Origin: a virus
DNA length: 61,622 bases
Direction: 5' to 3' (one strand)
Virus record (IMG/VR): IMGVR_UViG_3300024339_000018
Location: 1-61,622 of that record
Below the pieces are notes generated by a model. That model did no database searches. It had not been told where the DNA came from and worked only from the letters and a program-made list of their open reading frames with translations. This document shows positions 39,819 to 49,454 of this stretch, in pieces (within the stretch, counting starts at the first letter, position 1; every line of letters starts with the position of its first letter). The translations under genes were made by a program, and so were the position numbers.

Positions 39819-41032
39819 TTGATAAAGTAACTCTAGCTACTAATCTGCGAGCAACTAAAATTTTTCTAATGCATAAAGCCCCTTTCTTCGGCGCTTTATT
39901 CTATGGGACTACAATAAGTATTAATGAAGAGGAGGAGAGGCCTTCCTGCGCTTGGACAGATGGAGAGACTATTTATTTCAATCTGCAACAGCTAAATACC
40001 TTACTGGAAGACTCTTTTATGGCTATGAAAGAAAAAGAAGTAAACAAAGAACACTTTATTTTTGAATGCATTACGTTCCTAGCCATTCACGAATTGATGC
40101 ACTGCATGTTTCTTCATTTAGAAAGAAAAGGCGCTAGAGAAGCACTTATTTGGAATTGTGCTGCAGATGTAACAATTAATACATTAATAGATCAGTGGTT
40201 CCCATCTTTGAGGTCCCCAAAAGGTTTGTTAACTGCATCTTCTTTCAATCTTAATAATGTAAGAAATAAAACAACCGAAACTGTTTATGATGAGTTATTA
40301 AATAAGGGAGTAGATCCTTCAAGAATGACCATGCTAGATCTACAAGAGGATCTGGAGAAAAATAGCCAAGATCTTAAAGATGAATGGCAAAAGAAAATGG
40401 AGCAGGCTAAGGCGCAATGCTCTGGAAATATCCAACCAAGAGACGCTCGCCCTATTTCTGGCCGAACTGATTCACTAATAGACTTATTAGATGAGGTGTA
40501 CGAGCCTAAAGTTAATTGGAGAGAGCTAATCGATCACTTGGGTGGAGAGATAGCTAAAGGAGACTTTAGTTTTCGGAGACAGTCTAAAAATAGCATAGGT
40601 ACAAATTATTACTTACCTAGTATGCATACATATGAACCTTTTGTGGTGGTAGCTATCGATACTAGTGGAAGTATTTCCAAAATGGAATATGTTCGATTTA
40701 TGTCGGAAGTAAGGGGTATCTTGTCCTTGCATAATTGTAAAGTAGGCTTACTCCAGTGTGATACCTCTATCACAAGCTATGTAGAGCTCTCTACGGGAGA
40801 TGCGCTACCACCTGTAAAGGGAGGAGGGGGAACTAGATTTAAGCCGGTTTTTGAATATCTAAATTCTATTAATAGAAGCATAGAGGCCCTTCTTTATTTC
40901 ACTGATGGATATAACTTCGATTCAGGTTTTGAAAAAGCTCTGGCTGTAAATCACCAAGTCGTTTGGGTCATGACAACAGGAGTAACTGCACCTGAAATTG
41001 GACGAAGTTTGCGCTACGATCCTTATACTTAG
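39815..41032 (+). CDS. VWA-domain protein with HExxH zinc motif (MoxR partner)
   Basis: 405 residues. The N-terminal half has AIHELMHCMFLH (H92, E93, H96), a metallopeptidase-like site as in DUF2201-type proteins. The C-terminal part is a VWA domain with an intact MIDAS motif, AIDTSGSIS (D282, S284, S286), plus GGGGTRFKPVFEY and FTDG for the later metal contacts. The AAA+ gene just before it, with which it overlaps by 4 bases, predicts a two-protein chaperone pair. The role in the phage is unknown. It ends 4 bases inside the convergent tail gene. Confidence 0.88.
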   Translation: MIDKVTLATNLRATKIFLMHKAPFFGALFYGTTISINEEEERPSCAWTDGETIYFNLQQLNTLLEDSFMAMKEKEVNKEHFIFECITFLAIHELMHCMFLHLERKGAREALIWNCAADVTINTLIDQWFPSLRSPKGLLTASSFNLNNVRNKTTETVYDELLNKGVDPSRMTMLDLQEDLEKNSQDLKDEWQKKMEQAKAQCSGNIQPRDARPISGRTDSLIDLLDEVYEPKVNWRELIDHLGGEIAKGDFSFRRQSKNSIGTNYYLPSMHTYEPFVVVAIDTSGSISKMEYVRFMSEVRGILSLHNCKVGLLQCDTSITSYVELSTGDALPPVKGGGGTRFKPVFEYLNSINRSIEALLYFTDGYNFDSGFEKALAVNHQVVWVMTTGVTAPEIGRSLRYDPYT

Positions 41033-44031
41033 CGTAAGCCTTGAACTATGTCTAGATTAAAGTGGGGGATGACTGTAAGGACTTCCCCCTCTTTCTCTAT
41101 AGATATCTCTGCTATATAACGCCCAACAAGTGCCGTTTCTTCTTTTGTTAAAAGTATAGCCGCACGTCCGTTAATATCAGATGTAATAGTACATTCTCTA
41201 TCTACCATTAATACAGAGTTATAAGCAGCTTTCATGGCAAAATAAACTGTATACCCGGTTAAATTCTTTGGCAACTGAGTGATCTTATCAATAACTCTTA
41301 CAGCTAACGTAGGGGTATCGCCGGAAGCAAATGTAGTGTCGTCAATATCCAAATCGAGTACATTCGTACTAAACCGCCTTAATGGATTAAGCTCCTCTGA
41401 GACGCCCTGTAACGTAACTGTAGTGTCCTCTGTTATATTCATATAACGCACATATGTATCGTTGTTTTCGCGCGTGAGCTTTAGTTTATAGTCCCCTGGG
41501 ATTAAAGATAGCTTAACACTACCAGCTTCTGCTGCTGTGTAATTATCAATAACAATTGGATGCGGATATACAGCTGTATTCCATACATCTATAGTAGGTT
41601 TACCAAAACCGCCTACTAATGTTATATCCTCTATATTAACGGTGCATCCTACTACCTCAACTAAACCACTTGTGGTTGTTGAGTTATTATGAGCAAAGAG
41701 TGCTGCTTGTGCGCTTCTCTCACCTACTCCATTCAGTATGTCCCCTGTAGCCCATTGGCCATCTATGCTAAAGTAAGTATTACGTAATCCTGTAAGAGGC
41801 TTACTGAAATCAGACTGTTCATATGTTGTATAAGGCTCTGCTTTACTAACCACAACATTTTCAATAAAGATGCTATTATCTTTAATTATATTATAATTAA
41901 GTATAGCTCCTTCTTCATTAAGAGTGAAGAAGGTGTTAAAGCTCAAGTAAGCATTCTCCCCTACATAATTAATTATATCGGTATACTGTGTCCATTCTTC
42001 GTTTAACGATATGTCACTTTCCCACAAAGGTTCATCTATATCCACTTTTTCTAGTGAGTTATCTAAGCGAACTTTCATTTGATATGGTTCAAAATCTTCT
42101 TTTTCTATCCTAGCGTAAAAAGACACTAAATAAGAACCAGTGTCTACCATACCTTCATTAGCTAGTGTAAAAGCAGCTGCTCCTGAAGTGCCTAACTTGA
42201 TTTCTAATGCGTGATTTTTCTGACTGCCAGGGCCTATCTCATAAGTAGATCCTATCTCGTGTGTTTGCCAATACATAAGCGAATTATTAAAATCGCCATT
42301 AAGTATCTGATTATTTTTTGTCTCTGAAGCTATAGATATATCCATAGCATTGCCGTTAAAGTCAGCTGTTATCTCCTTAATCGTAAGGTTATCAAAAACA
42401 ATATCAGGATTATCTAGGCCTGTATTGATAGCAAACGAAGGTCCTTTAGAATAAAAATGTTTCTGATGGTGGCTACTTTCCGTCGTCATGGATAGCAAAA
42501 TAGACTGTGTACTTAATGCATTCCCCCAATCCCCCATATCTAACCACAAATGAAGGGGCTCTAAAACTAGTGCACCATTATCAACATGATCACTGTAGTG
42601 CTTGTACGCATCATACTCTATTAGATAAGGTTTGCCTGTTTCTAATATATTTTTCTGTCCGATTGAGAAGCGTCCATCATCATAAGAATATATTCTGCAG
42701 GCAGTGGATGTTTCGTCTTCACTGTATTCTTCAATAGCGTCTCGTATATTCTCTGTCCGGTTTATATACTCCCAATCACTAGCTTGTCCATCTTCTTGCC
42801 ATAAGGCAAAATCGTTATTTAATACTAAATTGGGGCCTGTTTCGTACACAACATCAGTCCATGAAAGCATGTCCGGCGAAAAGAAATTCTTTAATACTTG
42901 CACATCAGTTCCATATTTTACAGGCGCATCGTTACCGAGATAAGAAGGTTTATCCTCAAAAGAGTACAAAAGTTTGATACTAGAAACAAGGCACTCGTTT
43001 AGCCCATCACTATGTACAAAAACTTTTAAAGCAAAAAGCTCGTCCTCCTGCTCGGTAGGGTTATACTCATATAAACAAGCATTTAGCTCCTCTAAAGTTG
43101 AGGATACACCAAAGGTCTCGTCTATAGCTGTATCCCAAGGAGGACTATTCCTAGGTATTTTCCAAGTAACTCCTCCATCATATGAAACTTGAAAACCTAG
43201 CGTGCATCCTTCTGCATCTACTTCAATACCGATAGCCCTAAAACCGATTACGTTAGTCTCCAAGACAGTAACAAAGTAGGTATCTTCTACAGGATAGAGA
43301 GGATAAACGAGCCACTGAGTGCTTTTTAAACTGTCAGTTAGTATATGAAACTGAGCTATATACAGGCCAGGAGAGGCTGTACCTGGATATCCGCCTACGT
43401 ATAAAGGCTTTGCGTGGCCCCTTAAAATAGGTCTCTCCTCTGTTGCTACAAAAGACTCGTAACCATTTACGCAGAAAGTAAAGCCTGTTTCATCTACCTG
43501 AATAGATAAGGCCACCAGATCTCCTACAGGTACAATAGGACCTTGGATTAGCTGTTCCTCCCCAAATAAGGGAGTATACGCAAAGTTTATTTTATAGTCT
43601 TCAGTATATAGCTCATAAACGAGGGTATTATCGTCTACAATTTTTGCTATTGTTTGTTTAGAAGATGTATGAAGCTGAGCTAAACACCTAATTGTAAAGT
43701 TCTCTTTTTTTCGAATAGCTTCGTATGTTTCTATCTTTATATAAGAATTAAACCCTTCGCAACCAAAAAATAACGAAGCTGCCGGTTGAGTGTTGTCTGA
43801 GTGTCTTACGTGTCTTTGTATATTACTAGAACTTATTTGTGCCTTATGGAGGCTCTCATCAATAATAGCTAAGCTGTTACTATCCTCGTTAATATATACA
43901 CCAACAGGGAAGCCTTTTAACCCTCTTTCAATATTAAACGCTTTTAAGCTTATTCCGTTGTCTTTTATATCAAAGAGCTGTGGCTTAAAAAAAGTTTTAT
44001 TACTATCTGTTAAATCAAAAGGCGCTTTCAT
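41029..44031 (-). CDS. Large tail/baseplate protein with lectin-like and carbohydrate-binding-type domains
   Basis: 1000 residues. The N-terminal ~240 residues contain a LamG/concanavalin-like segment (ENFTIRCLAQLHTSS, VALSIQVDETGFTFCVNGYES, LYVGGYPG). The middle has two or more carbohydrate-binding-module-like units (GPNLVLNNDFALWQEDGQASDW, NNQILNGDFNNSLMYWQ). The C-terminus (~890-1000: FASGDTPTLAVRVIDKITQLP...YTVYFAMKAAYN) resembles the BppU N-terminal Ig-like domain of baseplate proteins. It probably binds host surface glycans. It overlaps the next gene by 4 bases. Confidence 0.75.
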   Translation of the reverse strand: MKAPFDLTDSNKTFFKPQLFDIKDNGISLKAFNIERGLKGFPVGVYINEDSNSLAIIDESLHKAQISSSNIQRHVRHSDNTQPAASLFFGCEGFNSYIKIETYEAIRKKENFTIRCLAQLHTSSKQTIAKIVDDNTLVYELYTEDYKINFAYTPLFGEEQLIQGPIVPVGDLVALSIQVDETGFTFCVNGYESFVATEERPILRGHAKPLYVGGYPGTASPGLYIAQFHILTDSLKSTQWLVYPLYPVEDTYFVTVLETNVIGFRAIGIEVDAEGCTLGFQVSYDGGVTWKIPRNSPPWDTAIDETFGVSSTLEELNACLYEYNPTEQEDELFALKVFVHSDGLNECLVSSIKLLYSFEDKPSYLGNDAPVKYGTDVQVLKNFFSPDMLSWTDVVYETGPNLVLNNDFALWQEDGQASDWEYINRTENIRDAIEEYSEDETSTACRIYSYDDGRFSIGQKNILETGKPYLIEYDAYKHYSDHVDNGALVLEPLHLWLDMGDWGNALSTQSILLSMTTESSHHQKHFYSKGPSFAINTGLDNPDIVFDNLTIKEITADFNGNAMDISIASETKNNQILNGDFNNSLMYWQTHEIGSTYEIGPGSQKNHALEIKLGTSGAAAFTLANEGMVDTGSYLVSFYARIEKEDFEPYQMKVRLDNSLEKVDIDEPLWESDISLNEEWTQYTDIINYVGENAYLSFNTFFTLNEEGAILNYNIIKDNSIFIENVVVSKAEPYTTYEQSDFSKPLTGLRNTYFSIDGQWATGDILNGVGERSAQAALFAHNNSTTTSGLVEVVGCTVNIEDITLVGGFGKPTIDVWNTAVYPHPIVIDNYTAAEAGSVKLSLIPGDYKLKLTRENNDTYVRYMNITEDTTVTLQGVSEELNPLRRFSTNVLDLDIDDTTFASGDTPTLAVRVIDKITQLPKNLTGYTVYFAMKAAYNSVLMVDRECTITSDINGRAAILLTKEETALVGRYIAEISIEKEGEVLTVIPHFNLDIVQGLR

Positions 44032-44363
44032 GAATCCAACCTTGTCCCTAGTTTATTCCAATCTATATCTTCTGCGCCTTCAGGTACTGTAACCAACCTA
44101 ATCAGACCTAACGAAGGTATTTCTATACGATATCCCATACGATCATAGATAAATTGACTAGTGATAGTGTCAAAATCTGTTTCGGCGTATAGCGTTGTTT
44201 CAAAGTAACCTTCTTCGTCGGTTACAACTTCTATAGGTATTAAACTGACCATTTCGTTTTCAGTTGTATAAGCCATAACAGCTAGAGGTCTAAAGTATAT
44301 GTATATATCTGATAACGGAGTTGTATCGGATTTTACTAATTTACCAGTTACTTTTCGTGTCAT
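44028..44363 (-). CDS. Small Ig-like tail protein
   Basis: 111 residues. Begins TRKVTGKLVKSDTTPLSDIYIYFRPL, followed by VTDEEGYFETTLYAETDF. This is the layout of a carboxypeptidase-regulatory-like (transthyretin-type) beta sandwich, common in tail accessory proteins. It is coupled to the 1000-residue tail gene by a 4-base overlap and overlaps the upstream gene by 23 bases. Confidence 0.6.
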   Translation of the reverse strand: MTRKVTGKLVKSDTTPLSDIYIYFRPLAVMAYTTENEMVSLIPIEVVTDEEGYFETTLYAETDFDTITSQFIYDRMGYRIEIPSLGLIRLVTVPEGAEDIDWNKLGTRLDS

Positions 44364-44652
44364 TATTTAACCAGAGTAGAGGTCCATTTTTTTCTATATC
44401 TTCTTCTTTAATCTCTTCAAGTTGAATACCATTAATTGTATCTACTGTAAGAGAATACCATTGATCCTGAAAAAGAAAGACTAAATAAGAGCGTACTATC
44501 TTACTACCTTCCATTGACTTTATAGCCGTATTGCCTTTACCTATTTTATCCCAACGAGCAATGCTGAGAGTTTGTTTAGCTAAAAAATCTCTTAAGGTGA
44601 TTATATGTTGATTTTCATCGTAAATAATAGCTTTATTCGCAGTCGCACTCAT
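44341..44652 (-). CDS. Small hypothetical protein at the head of a tail operon
   Basis: 103 residues, not recognised. Mixed alpha/beta, with a WYSLTVDTINGIQLEEIKEEDIEK segment. It is transcribed from a leaderless promoter and followed by two tail genes with overlaps, so it probably belongs to the virion or its assembly. Confidence 0.55.
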   Translation of the reverse strand: MSATANKAIIYDENQHIITLRDFLAKQTLSIARWDKIGKGNTAIKSMEGSKIVRSYLVFLFQDQWYSLTVDTINGIQLEEIKEEDIEKNGPLLWLNNDTKSNW

Positions 44653-44665
44653 TCATTTAATTATA
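44653..44665 (-). promoter_or_regulatory. Leaderless promoter
   Basis: Minus-strand TATAAT (44665-44660) ends 7 bases (TAAATGA) before the ATG at 44652. Confidence 0.6.
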
Positions 44666-44722
44666 AACACATTATATCAAAACTCCAAAATCACTATGTG
44701 TTAAAAAATAGGTATTAGAAGG

Positions 44723-44733
44723 CATAAAAGAGC
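44723..44733 (+). promoter_or_regulatory. Leaderless promoter
   Basis: CATAAA at 44723-44728 ends 5 bases (AGAGC) before the ATG at 44734; a TAGGTATTA box lies 13 bases further upstream. Confidence 0.45.
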
Positions 44734-45900
44734 ATGTTAGATACAGAAAATGTAAAAGTACTTACAAGAGGATTGGAGAGTTTAGATTATCAGACTCTTT
44801 CTTTTATACCTATTAACCCCACTCTGCAAGCAGCTGTGCACCCAACATCGTCTCTATATCAGAATAACCAGCGTAAGCACACTACACGGCTTAACTTAAA
44901 TATAAAGTATAAAACAGAAGCTTTAGAAGAAGCCTTAAAGCTTGAAACATACCTGTCTCTTTTCTTAGGCGATATACAACAATATGCAATTTTCTGTGTA
45001 CAAATAGATAATAGTTATTACTACTGTTTTAATAAGGTTATAGACATTTTAAAGGGTTTAGAGTGTTTTACAGATAGAAGAGATATTTATTTTACAGAAC
45101 AACCCATTAACCCTTTTAATGCTCTCAGAGTTGGTTATCCTTGGACTGAGAAGCCTTCTATATATGAGGAAAAACAACGAGTCGCAAAACTACTTTCCTC
45201 TAAAGATGGACGCACTATGTTGTTTAATATGCTAGGCTTATATATAAAACCTAGTATATTTGGTAGCTATAGTCTTAGTGACGAGGTAAGGTCTTTACGT
45301 AATTTAGATGTTAGATTTCAGCATAAAGAGGATCTAACATTGGTAGCTAATGCCTTGTTACATAATAGTATCTTGGTACCTATAAAGAGTACATATACTG
45401 AAGCAAACATAGAGTTAAAGGAAGCCTATTTAAATATAGATGGCGAAAAAGCTTTTCTTATAAACCGTAAAAAATACTATATTGAAAAGTTAAAAACACA
45501 GCCCCCTTCTTCTTTATTACATTTTGCTCCCGCAGAGATACAAGAGCTTACGGAAAATCAGAAATACGTTTCATTACGAAACCATACCTGTCTCGATAAA
45601 AACTGTTCTGTAGGTTACTACATTAAACATAAAATGCAGTTGAAACGAAGTTCTATTCTATGTATAGGCGAGAAGACCTTTTTTCCCTCACCCTCCTATT
45701 ACAGCTTAACTAATCAAAATTCTGTCGTAGGCTTAATTAGCGGCTTAATAAGTGTAGATTCGTTTTCCAGTTCTGTGCGAAATTACAGAAGAACTTTCAT
45801 CAGTGTATCAGATATATTGACAGTCTTTTTAAGTCTATCATCGCTACTAGCTCAAGAGCGCGTGCTCCTACATAGAAGACGACATATTATTGGACATTAA
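44734..45900 (+). CDS. Unrecognised isolated plus-strand gene inside the tail cluster
   Basis: 388 residues, no family recognised. Mixed alpha/beta N-terminus (YKTEALEEALKLETYLSLFLGDIQQYAIFCVQ). Tyr/Lys-rich centre. Two Cys in HTCLDKNCSVGYYIKH could form part of a metal site. The end is basic (RVLLHRRRHIIGH). It is the only sizeable plus-strand gene between 41 and 57 kb, has its own leaderless promoter, and ends 4 bases inside the convergent tail gene. This looks like an inserted accessory gene (moron), possibly a defence or host-takeover factor; nothing proves which. Confidence 0.6.
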   Translation: MLDTENVKVLTRGLESLDYQTLSFIPINPTLQAAVHPTSSLYQNNQRKHTTRLNLNIKYKTEALEEALKLETYLSLFLGDIQQYAIFCVQIDNSYYYCFNKVIDILKGLECFTDRRDIYFTEQPINPFNALRVGYPWTEKPSIYEEKQRVAKLLSSKDGRTMLFNMLGLYIKPSIFGSYSLSDEVRSLRNLDVRFQHKEDLTLVANALLHNSILVPIKSTYTEANIELKEAYLNIDGEKAFLINRKKYYIEKLKTQPPSSLLHFAPAEIQELTENQKYVSLRNHTCLDKNCSVGYYIKHKMQLKRSSILCIGEKTFFPSPSYYSLTNQNSVVGLISGLISVDSFSSSVRNYRRTFISVSDILTVFLSLSSLLAQERVLLHRRRHIIGH

Positions 45901-46676
45901 GCGAAAAAGGTTCTCATCACAATAACAATATCTTTCTTAGTCTGCCCCCTAGTGATATCATCTGGTATCACTGGGCAGATTGAGAAATAAAACTCACTAC
46001 TTATTTTTTCGCTATTTGCGTCGTAAGTGATTCCATCAATACTAGTATAGCCTTCTTTTGGGACAATAACTGTAGCGGGCTCTAGATAACTACTATCTCC
46101 TTTTAAGTATTTAATACGGCTGCCATCCGAACCACCTTCGGTTAGTAACGGAGACACCCACCAACCAGAAGGAGGCCAGGACGACGATGAAACAAAACCC
46201 ATAGCTTCTGCCGTTAGATCGATAGCTCTAAGTAATGGCTTATTGCCAGTATTAGTCGTGCCAAGTAGTAAAGGGCTTTCTGGTTCTTCCCCAGTGAAAG
46301 CTGCCTCAAAGGTATCATAAGCCTCTAAGCGTGGTTTATTTATTAAAGTTGTGCCTTCAGCTGCTGCTGTTAAGGAAACACATAAATTAAACTGCCCGCT
46401 TGGGGCTGGTTTATTCCAATTAGGAATCTTAAGATACTGTAAACCCTCGGATGTTTCTGAGCGTAATACAAGGATGTCGGGAGAAGTAGGTGCTCCTCCC
46501 TCTTCTGGGCGCTTCATGGGCATCAATACCTCTTCGGTAGAGCTCCCCGCAGCATATAGTAAACGAGCTCGCTCGCTCTCAGTCGAAGAGAGCTCTTGCC
46601 AGTTTCCTGGGGTTTCCGATAGTGATTCGGTCTTTCCTTCCGTTTCCACAAACCATTTTATGATAGGTGCAGCCAT
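45897..46676 (-). CDS. Tail/virion protein
   Basis: 259 residues, Gly/Ser/Glu/Pro-rich and predicted beta (TLINKPRLEAYDTFEAAFTGEEP, GSDGSRIKYLKGDSSYLEPA). Resembles other structural proteins in this cluster. The 5' end overlaps the neighbouring gene by about 98 bases. An internal ATG (46520) would avoid overlap but lose 52 residues that look genuine, so the longer form is preferred with caution. Confidence 0.6.
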   Translation of the reverse strand: MAAPIIKWFVETEGKTESLSETPGNWQELSSTESERARLLYAAGSSTEEVLMPMKRPEEGGAPTSPDILVLRSETSEGLQYLKIPNWNKPAPSGQFNLCVSLTAAAEGTTLINKPRLEAYDTFEAAFTGEEPESPLLLGTTNTGNKPLLRAIDLTAEAMGFVSSSSWPPSGWWVSPLLTEGGSDGSRIKYLKGDSSYLEPATVIVPKEGYTSIDGITYDANSEKISSEFYFSICPVIPDDITRGQTKKDIVIVMRTFFA

Positions 46677-47109
46677 TTTCTAATTTCTCATTTATCCAGT
46701 TAAAAGTTTCTTTTTTATTTTTGCATTTCTTAATGCCACTATTAAGTAGTTTACAGTACCACTCTATTAATTGAAAATCTGTAGGGAGTGAATAGAAGAT
46801 CCATTCTTTATCCTCGCAAAAATCTTTTTCGTCTATCCCCATAAGGCCCATACAGCATAACATGTAAACGGAAAGCTCCATACTCGTTTTAGGGCGAAAC
46901 ATCATCTCCCATAAGCGGTATGGCACCATCTTTACCTTCAATCCGTCTTCTGTTTCAAAAGAAGCTGTAGAGGCTCCGGTATACGCATGACTATAGATAG
47001 ACTCCCATAAAGGGGTATGCTTATTTAAGAACATATATAAATCATTAAAATCTGTCTTTAATGTTTGTATAAATGTCCAATGCTTCTTTGATAGTTTTTT
47101 AAGCGTCAT
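46579..47109 (-). CDS. Hypothetical virion-cluster protein
   Basis: 176 residues, not recognised. Helical, Trp/Lys/Cys-rich (LKKLSKKHWTFIQTLKTDFNDLYMFLNKH, SMELSVYMLCCMGLMGIDE). The start overlaps the stop of the 523-residue gene by 11 bases. The long overlap with the next gene means the last ~30 codons could be fortuitous. Confidence 0.5.
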   Translation of the reverse strand: MTLKKLSKKHWTFIQTLKTDFNDLYMFLNKHTPLWESIYSHAYTGASTASFETEDGLKVKMVPYRLWEMMFRPKTSMELSVYMLCCMGLMGIDEKDFCEDKEWIFYSLPTDFQLIEWYCKLLNSGIKKCKNKKETFNWINEKLENGCTYHKMVCGNGRKDRITIGNPRKLARALFD

Positions 47110-48670
47110 TAACTTTATACATCGCTCCAGTCACCAATGTCAGTCCAAGGCCGCTTTCTATCACACCTTCCTGCATTGTATCTACAGGTAGAGTAAGGGA
47201 TACCCCTTCAATACTACTGCGTAATAAGTTAAGATAATTACCAACAGGTTTCACTGGCTTGCTTTGTCCATTTAATGAATCTTCGTTATGAAACGTTTGC
47301 TTCCTCTCGCCTGAACTAACTATGGCAGCTTCGTTAGAAGCCCACTGTTGAGCCCAGCCTCCCACCTGCGCAAGATCTTTAGCCATGCCTGCATATATCC
47401 CTTGTAACTGATCTATTGTATAAAAAGATGGATCCTTTAGTAGAGCCTCATCGATATTTATGTGATAGAATAAATCACGGGCTTGAATAGTTTCTGTTCC
47501 ATCGTGTATTTGATAACTATTAATAAACAACCCAGTACCATCGAAGTCCTCTTGTCTGAGCGTTGTTTGCTGTATATGCGTAGTATCAAAGACCCTCCAT
47601 GTATTAGCATCTTGTTTTTCAAAACAGTTCCAGGCTAAAAAAGCAGTAAAGCCATACGTGGAATCAATACACCCAGCGCCTGCAATATCTACAACCACCA
47701 TGTATGCTAGAGTACCTGGAGGGTCTAGGGAAACATCACGTCCAAATACGTTAACCATTGTACCTGGGTTGGGCAGCGCTGCGAAAGTTATAGTTAAATT
47801 AGTATTATCAATGACTGTACTATCAATCTTATAAGCAGCTTGGACTCCTGTTACTCTATCTATTATAAGCACGTCAGAACCTGTAGGTAAGACAACATCT
47901 TCGTAATGTTCTTTTATTATATCTGGGTGATCAGTCCAACCTTTTCCAACACCTGAACCCCACCCGTAACCGGAGTAATCCCCTACCTCATTAGGATTAC
48001 TACTGTAACGTAAACAAGGATCATTTGTTAGTGCGCTTGTGGAGCGTAGCCCAGTAATGCTCGTACCTGCTCCATCCACCATAACTGCAGATATAAGTCC
48101 CTGCCAAGGGGTATGTAAAGCCCAACAACCTAGCGAGGACTCAAAAACGCTTTTTTTAAGCATAGCTAGATCTATAGTTGCTTGTGTTGTGACGGCTTTC
48201 GCTACCATAAGAGATAGGATCAGAGATTCGCCATTAGGTACAATATTTTCGGATATTGGCAGCGTGGAAGGAAACTGCGCCCCGACATTATTCTCTACTA
48301 TAAAATCGCCGTAACTAGTAATGATACCTGTATCAGGAACAGGACCAGATTTTTTCACATCCTCTAGGTCTACCGGACTATAGCCTTTCTGAAAACTACA
48401 ATAAGGACCCAGCCAAGTAGGAAGCATACTCTCAGTCTTGTTAGCAACGTGACTTATATACAGAGCAGCAGTACCTTCAATAGTCTCTATGGTCTCTAAA
48501 AACACATTTACTGATTCAGATATAGCAAGATCAAAGCCCCTTAATTTCTTAGAGAGCTCTGTCTTTTTTTCTTGTAAAGCGTTTTCTTGGGAGGCAGCGC
48601 CAATTACTAGTGTGCCTTCCTTGCCTTGAATGCCTAAAAGACCTTCAATGTTTTGCGCTTCATCCGTCAT
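47099..48670 (-). CDS. Large virion protein of unknown role
   Basis: 523 residues. Ala/Gly/Thr-rich with a helical N-terminus (NALQEKKTELSKKLRGFDLAISESVNVFLETIETIEGTAAL) and long beta-rich stretches (GSDVLIIDRVTGVQAAYKIDSTVIDNTNLTITFAALPNPG). It could be a tail-sheath-like or tail-fibre-associated protein, but neither signature is firm. It overlaps the glycosyltransferase gene by 11 bases. Confidence 0.6.
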   Translation of the reverse strand: MTDEAQNIEGLLGIQGKEGTLVIGAASQENALQEKKTELSKKLRGFDLAISESVNVFLETIETIEGTAALYISHVANKTESMLPTWLGPYCSFQKGYSPVDLEDVKKSGPVPDTGIITSYGDFIVENNVGAQFPSTLPISENIVPNGESLILSLMVAKAVTTQATIDLAMLKKSVFESSLGCWALHTPWQGLISAVMVDGAGTSITGLRSTSALTNDPCLRYSSNPNEVGDYSGYGWGSGVGKGWTDHPDIIKEHYEDVVLPTGSDVLIIDRVTGVQAAYKIDSTVIDNTNLTITFAALPNPGTMVNVFGRDVSLDPPGTLAYMVVVDIAGAGCIDSTYGFTAFLAWNCFEKQDANTWRVFDTTHIQQTTLRQEDFDGTGLFINSYQIHDGTETIQARDLFYHINIDEALLKDPSFYTIDQLQGIYAGMAKDLAQVGGWAQQWASNEAAIVSSGERKQTFHNEDSLNGQSKPVKPVGNYLNLLRSSIEGVSLTLPVDTMQEGVIESGLGLTLVTGAMYKVNDA

Positions 48671-49454
48671 TCTTCAGTTTCTGTTTAATGTAAATATCAC
48701 GCCAGGATTTAAACCACATCTCAGGTTTAAACTCGTGCATGCCAAAGTGTCCCGTCCACATGTTTGCGTCTAGCCCAACGTTTAAGCCTTTTTGCGTAAG
48801 GTAATCGCAAAATACCAAGTCTTCGCCGATCATACGCTTGTTGTCTTCTGAAACTGCCAAAAAGAAAAGCTTCTGCTTATCCAAACCCTTTTCTCTTATT
48901 TTGTTTAAATCAATAACTGTACAAGCAAGACCAGAGTGTGCTACTTTGTGTACGCCTTTTTCTGGGACATCTTCGGGAGTAAGGATTGGATGACCTTTAT
49001 CATCTGTCCTTATACCTACTGTAGGACTAAAAGGAGGTACACGCTTAATCGAAAGTGATGAGCACATAACAAAGTCGTTCTCTATGCAATCTTTTACAAG
49101 TCTTATGCATGTGTCTGGCTGAAAACTCATATCATCATCGATAAACCATAGCCAGCGTACGTCTTCTTTTAAGGCTAGATTAAGTGATTCTTGTCTAGCA
49201 ATCTGTATAAGACTCCCAGCATGGCTATAGAACATAACACCTTTAAAAAGATTTAGGTAGGGCTGTGAGCTAAATAACGACTTAACTGTGCCACTATTTA
49301 TATTATGCCTACCCGTAGGTATAGCTACCATAATAGGTCCTCTATGCTCCTCGTCTATATCCATATAAGAGGGAGGAGGCAGTACTATGCCTGGTTGCAT
49401 TTCAGGTGCTTCGAGACCTTGTAGTGGTTTTAATTTACGTTTCTTCTGTGTCAT
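48660..49454 (-). CDS. Glycosyltransferase family 2-like enzyme inside the tail operon
   Basis: 264 residues. GT-A features: PIMVAIPTGRHNINSGTVKSL, SLNLALKEDVRWLWFIDDDMSFQPD (DxD at ~115) and GEDLVFCDYLTQKGLNVGLDANM. It sits between virion genes with overlaps on both sides (20 and 11 bases), so it is made at the same time as its neighbours. That placement suggests it glycosylates a virion protein; the target is unknown. Confidence 0.8.
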   Translation of the reverse strand: MTQKKRKLKPLQGLEAPEMQPGIVLPPPSYMDIDEEHRGPIMVAIPTGRHNINSGTVKSLFSSQPYLNLFKGVMFYSHAGSLIQIARQESLNLALKEDVRWLWFIDDDMSFQPDTCIRLVKDCIENDFVMCSSLSIKRVPPFSPTVGIRTDDKGHPILTPEDVPEKGVHKVAHSGLACTVIDLNKIREKGLDKQKLFFLAVSEDNKRMIGEDLVFCDYLTQKGLNVGLDANMWTGHFGMHEFKPEMWFKSWRDIYIKQKLKNDG

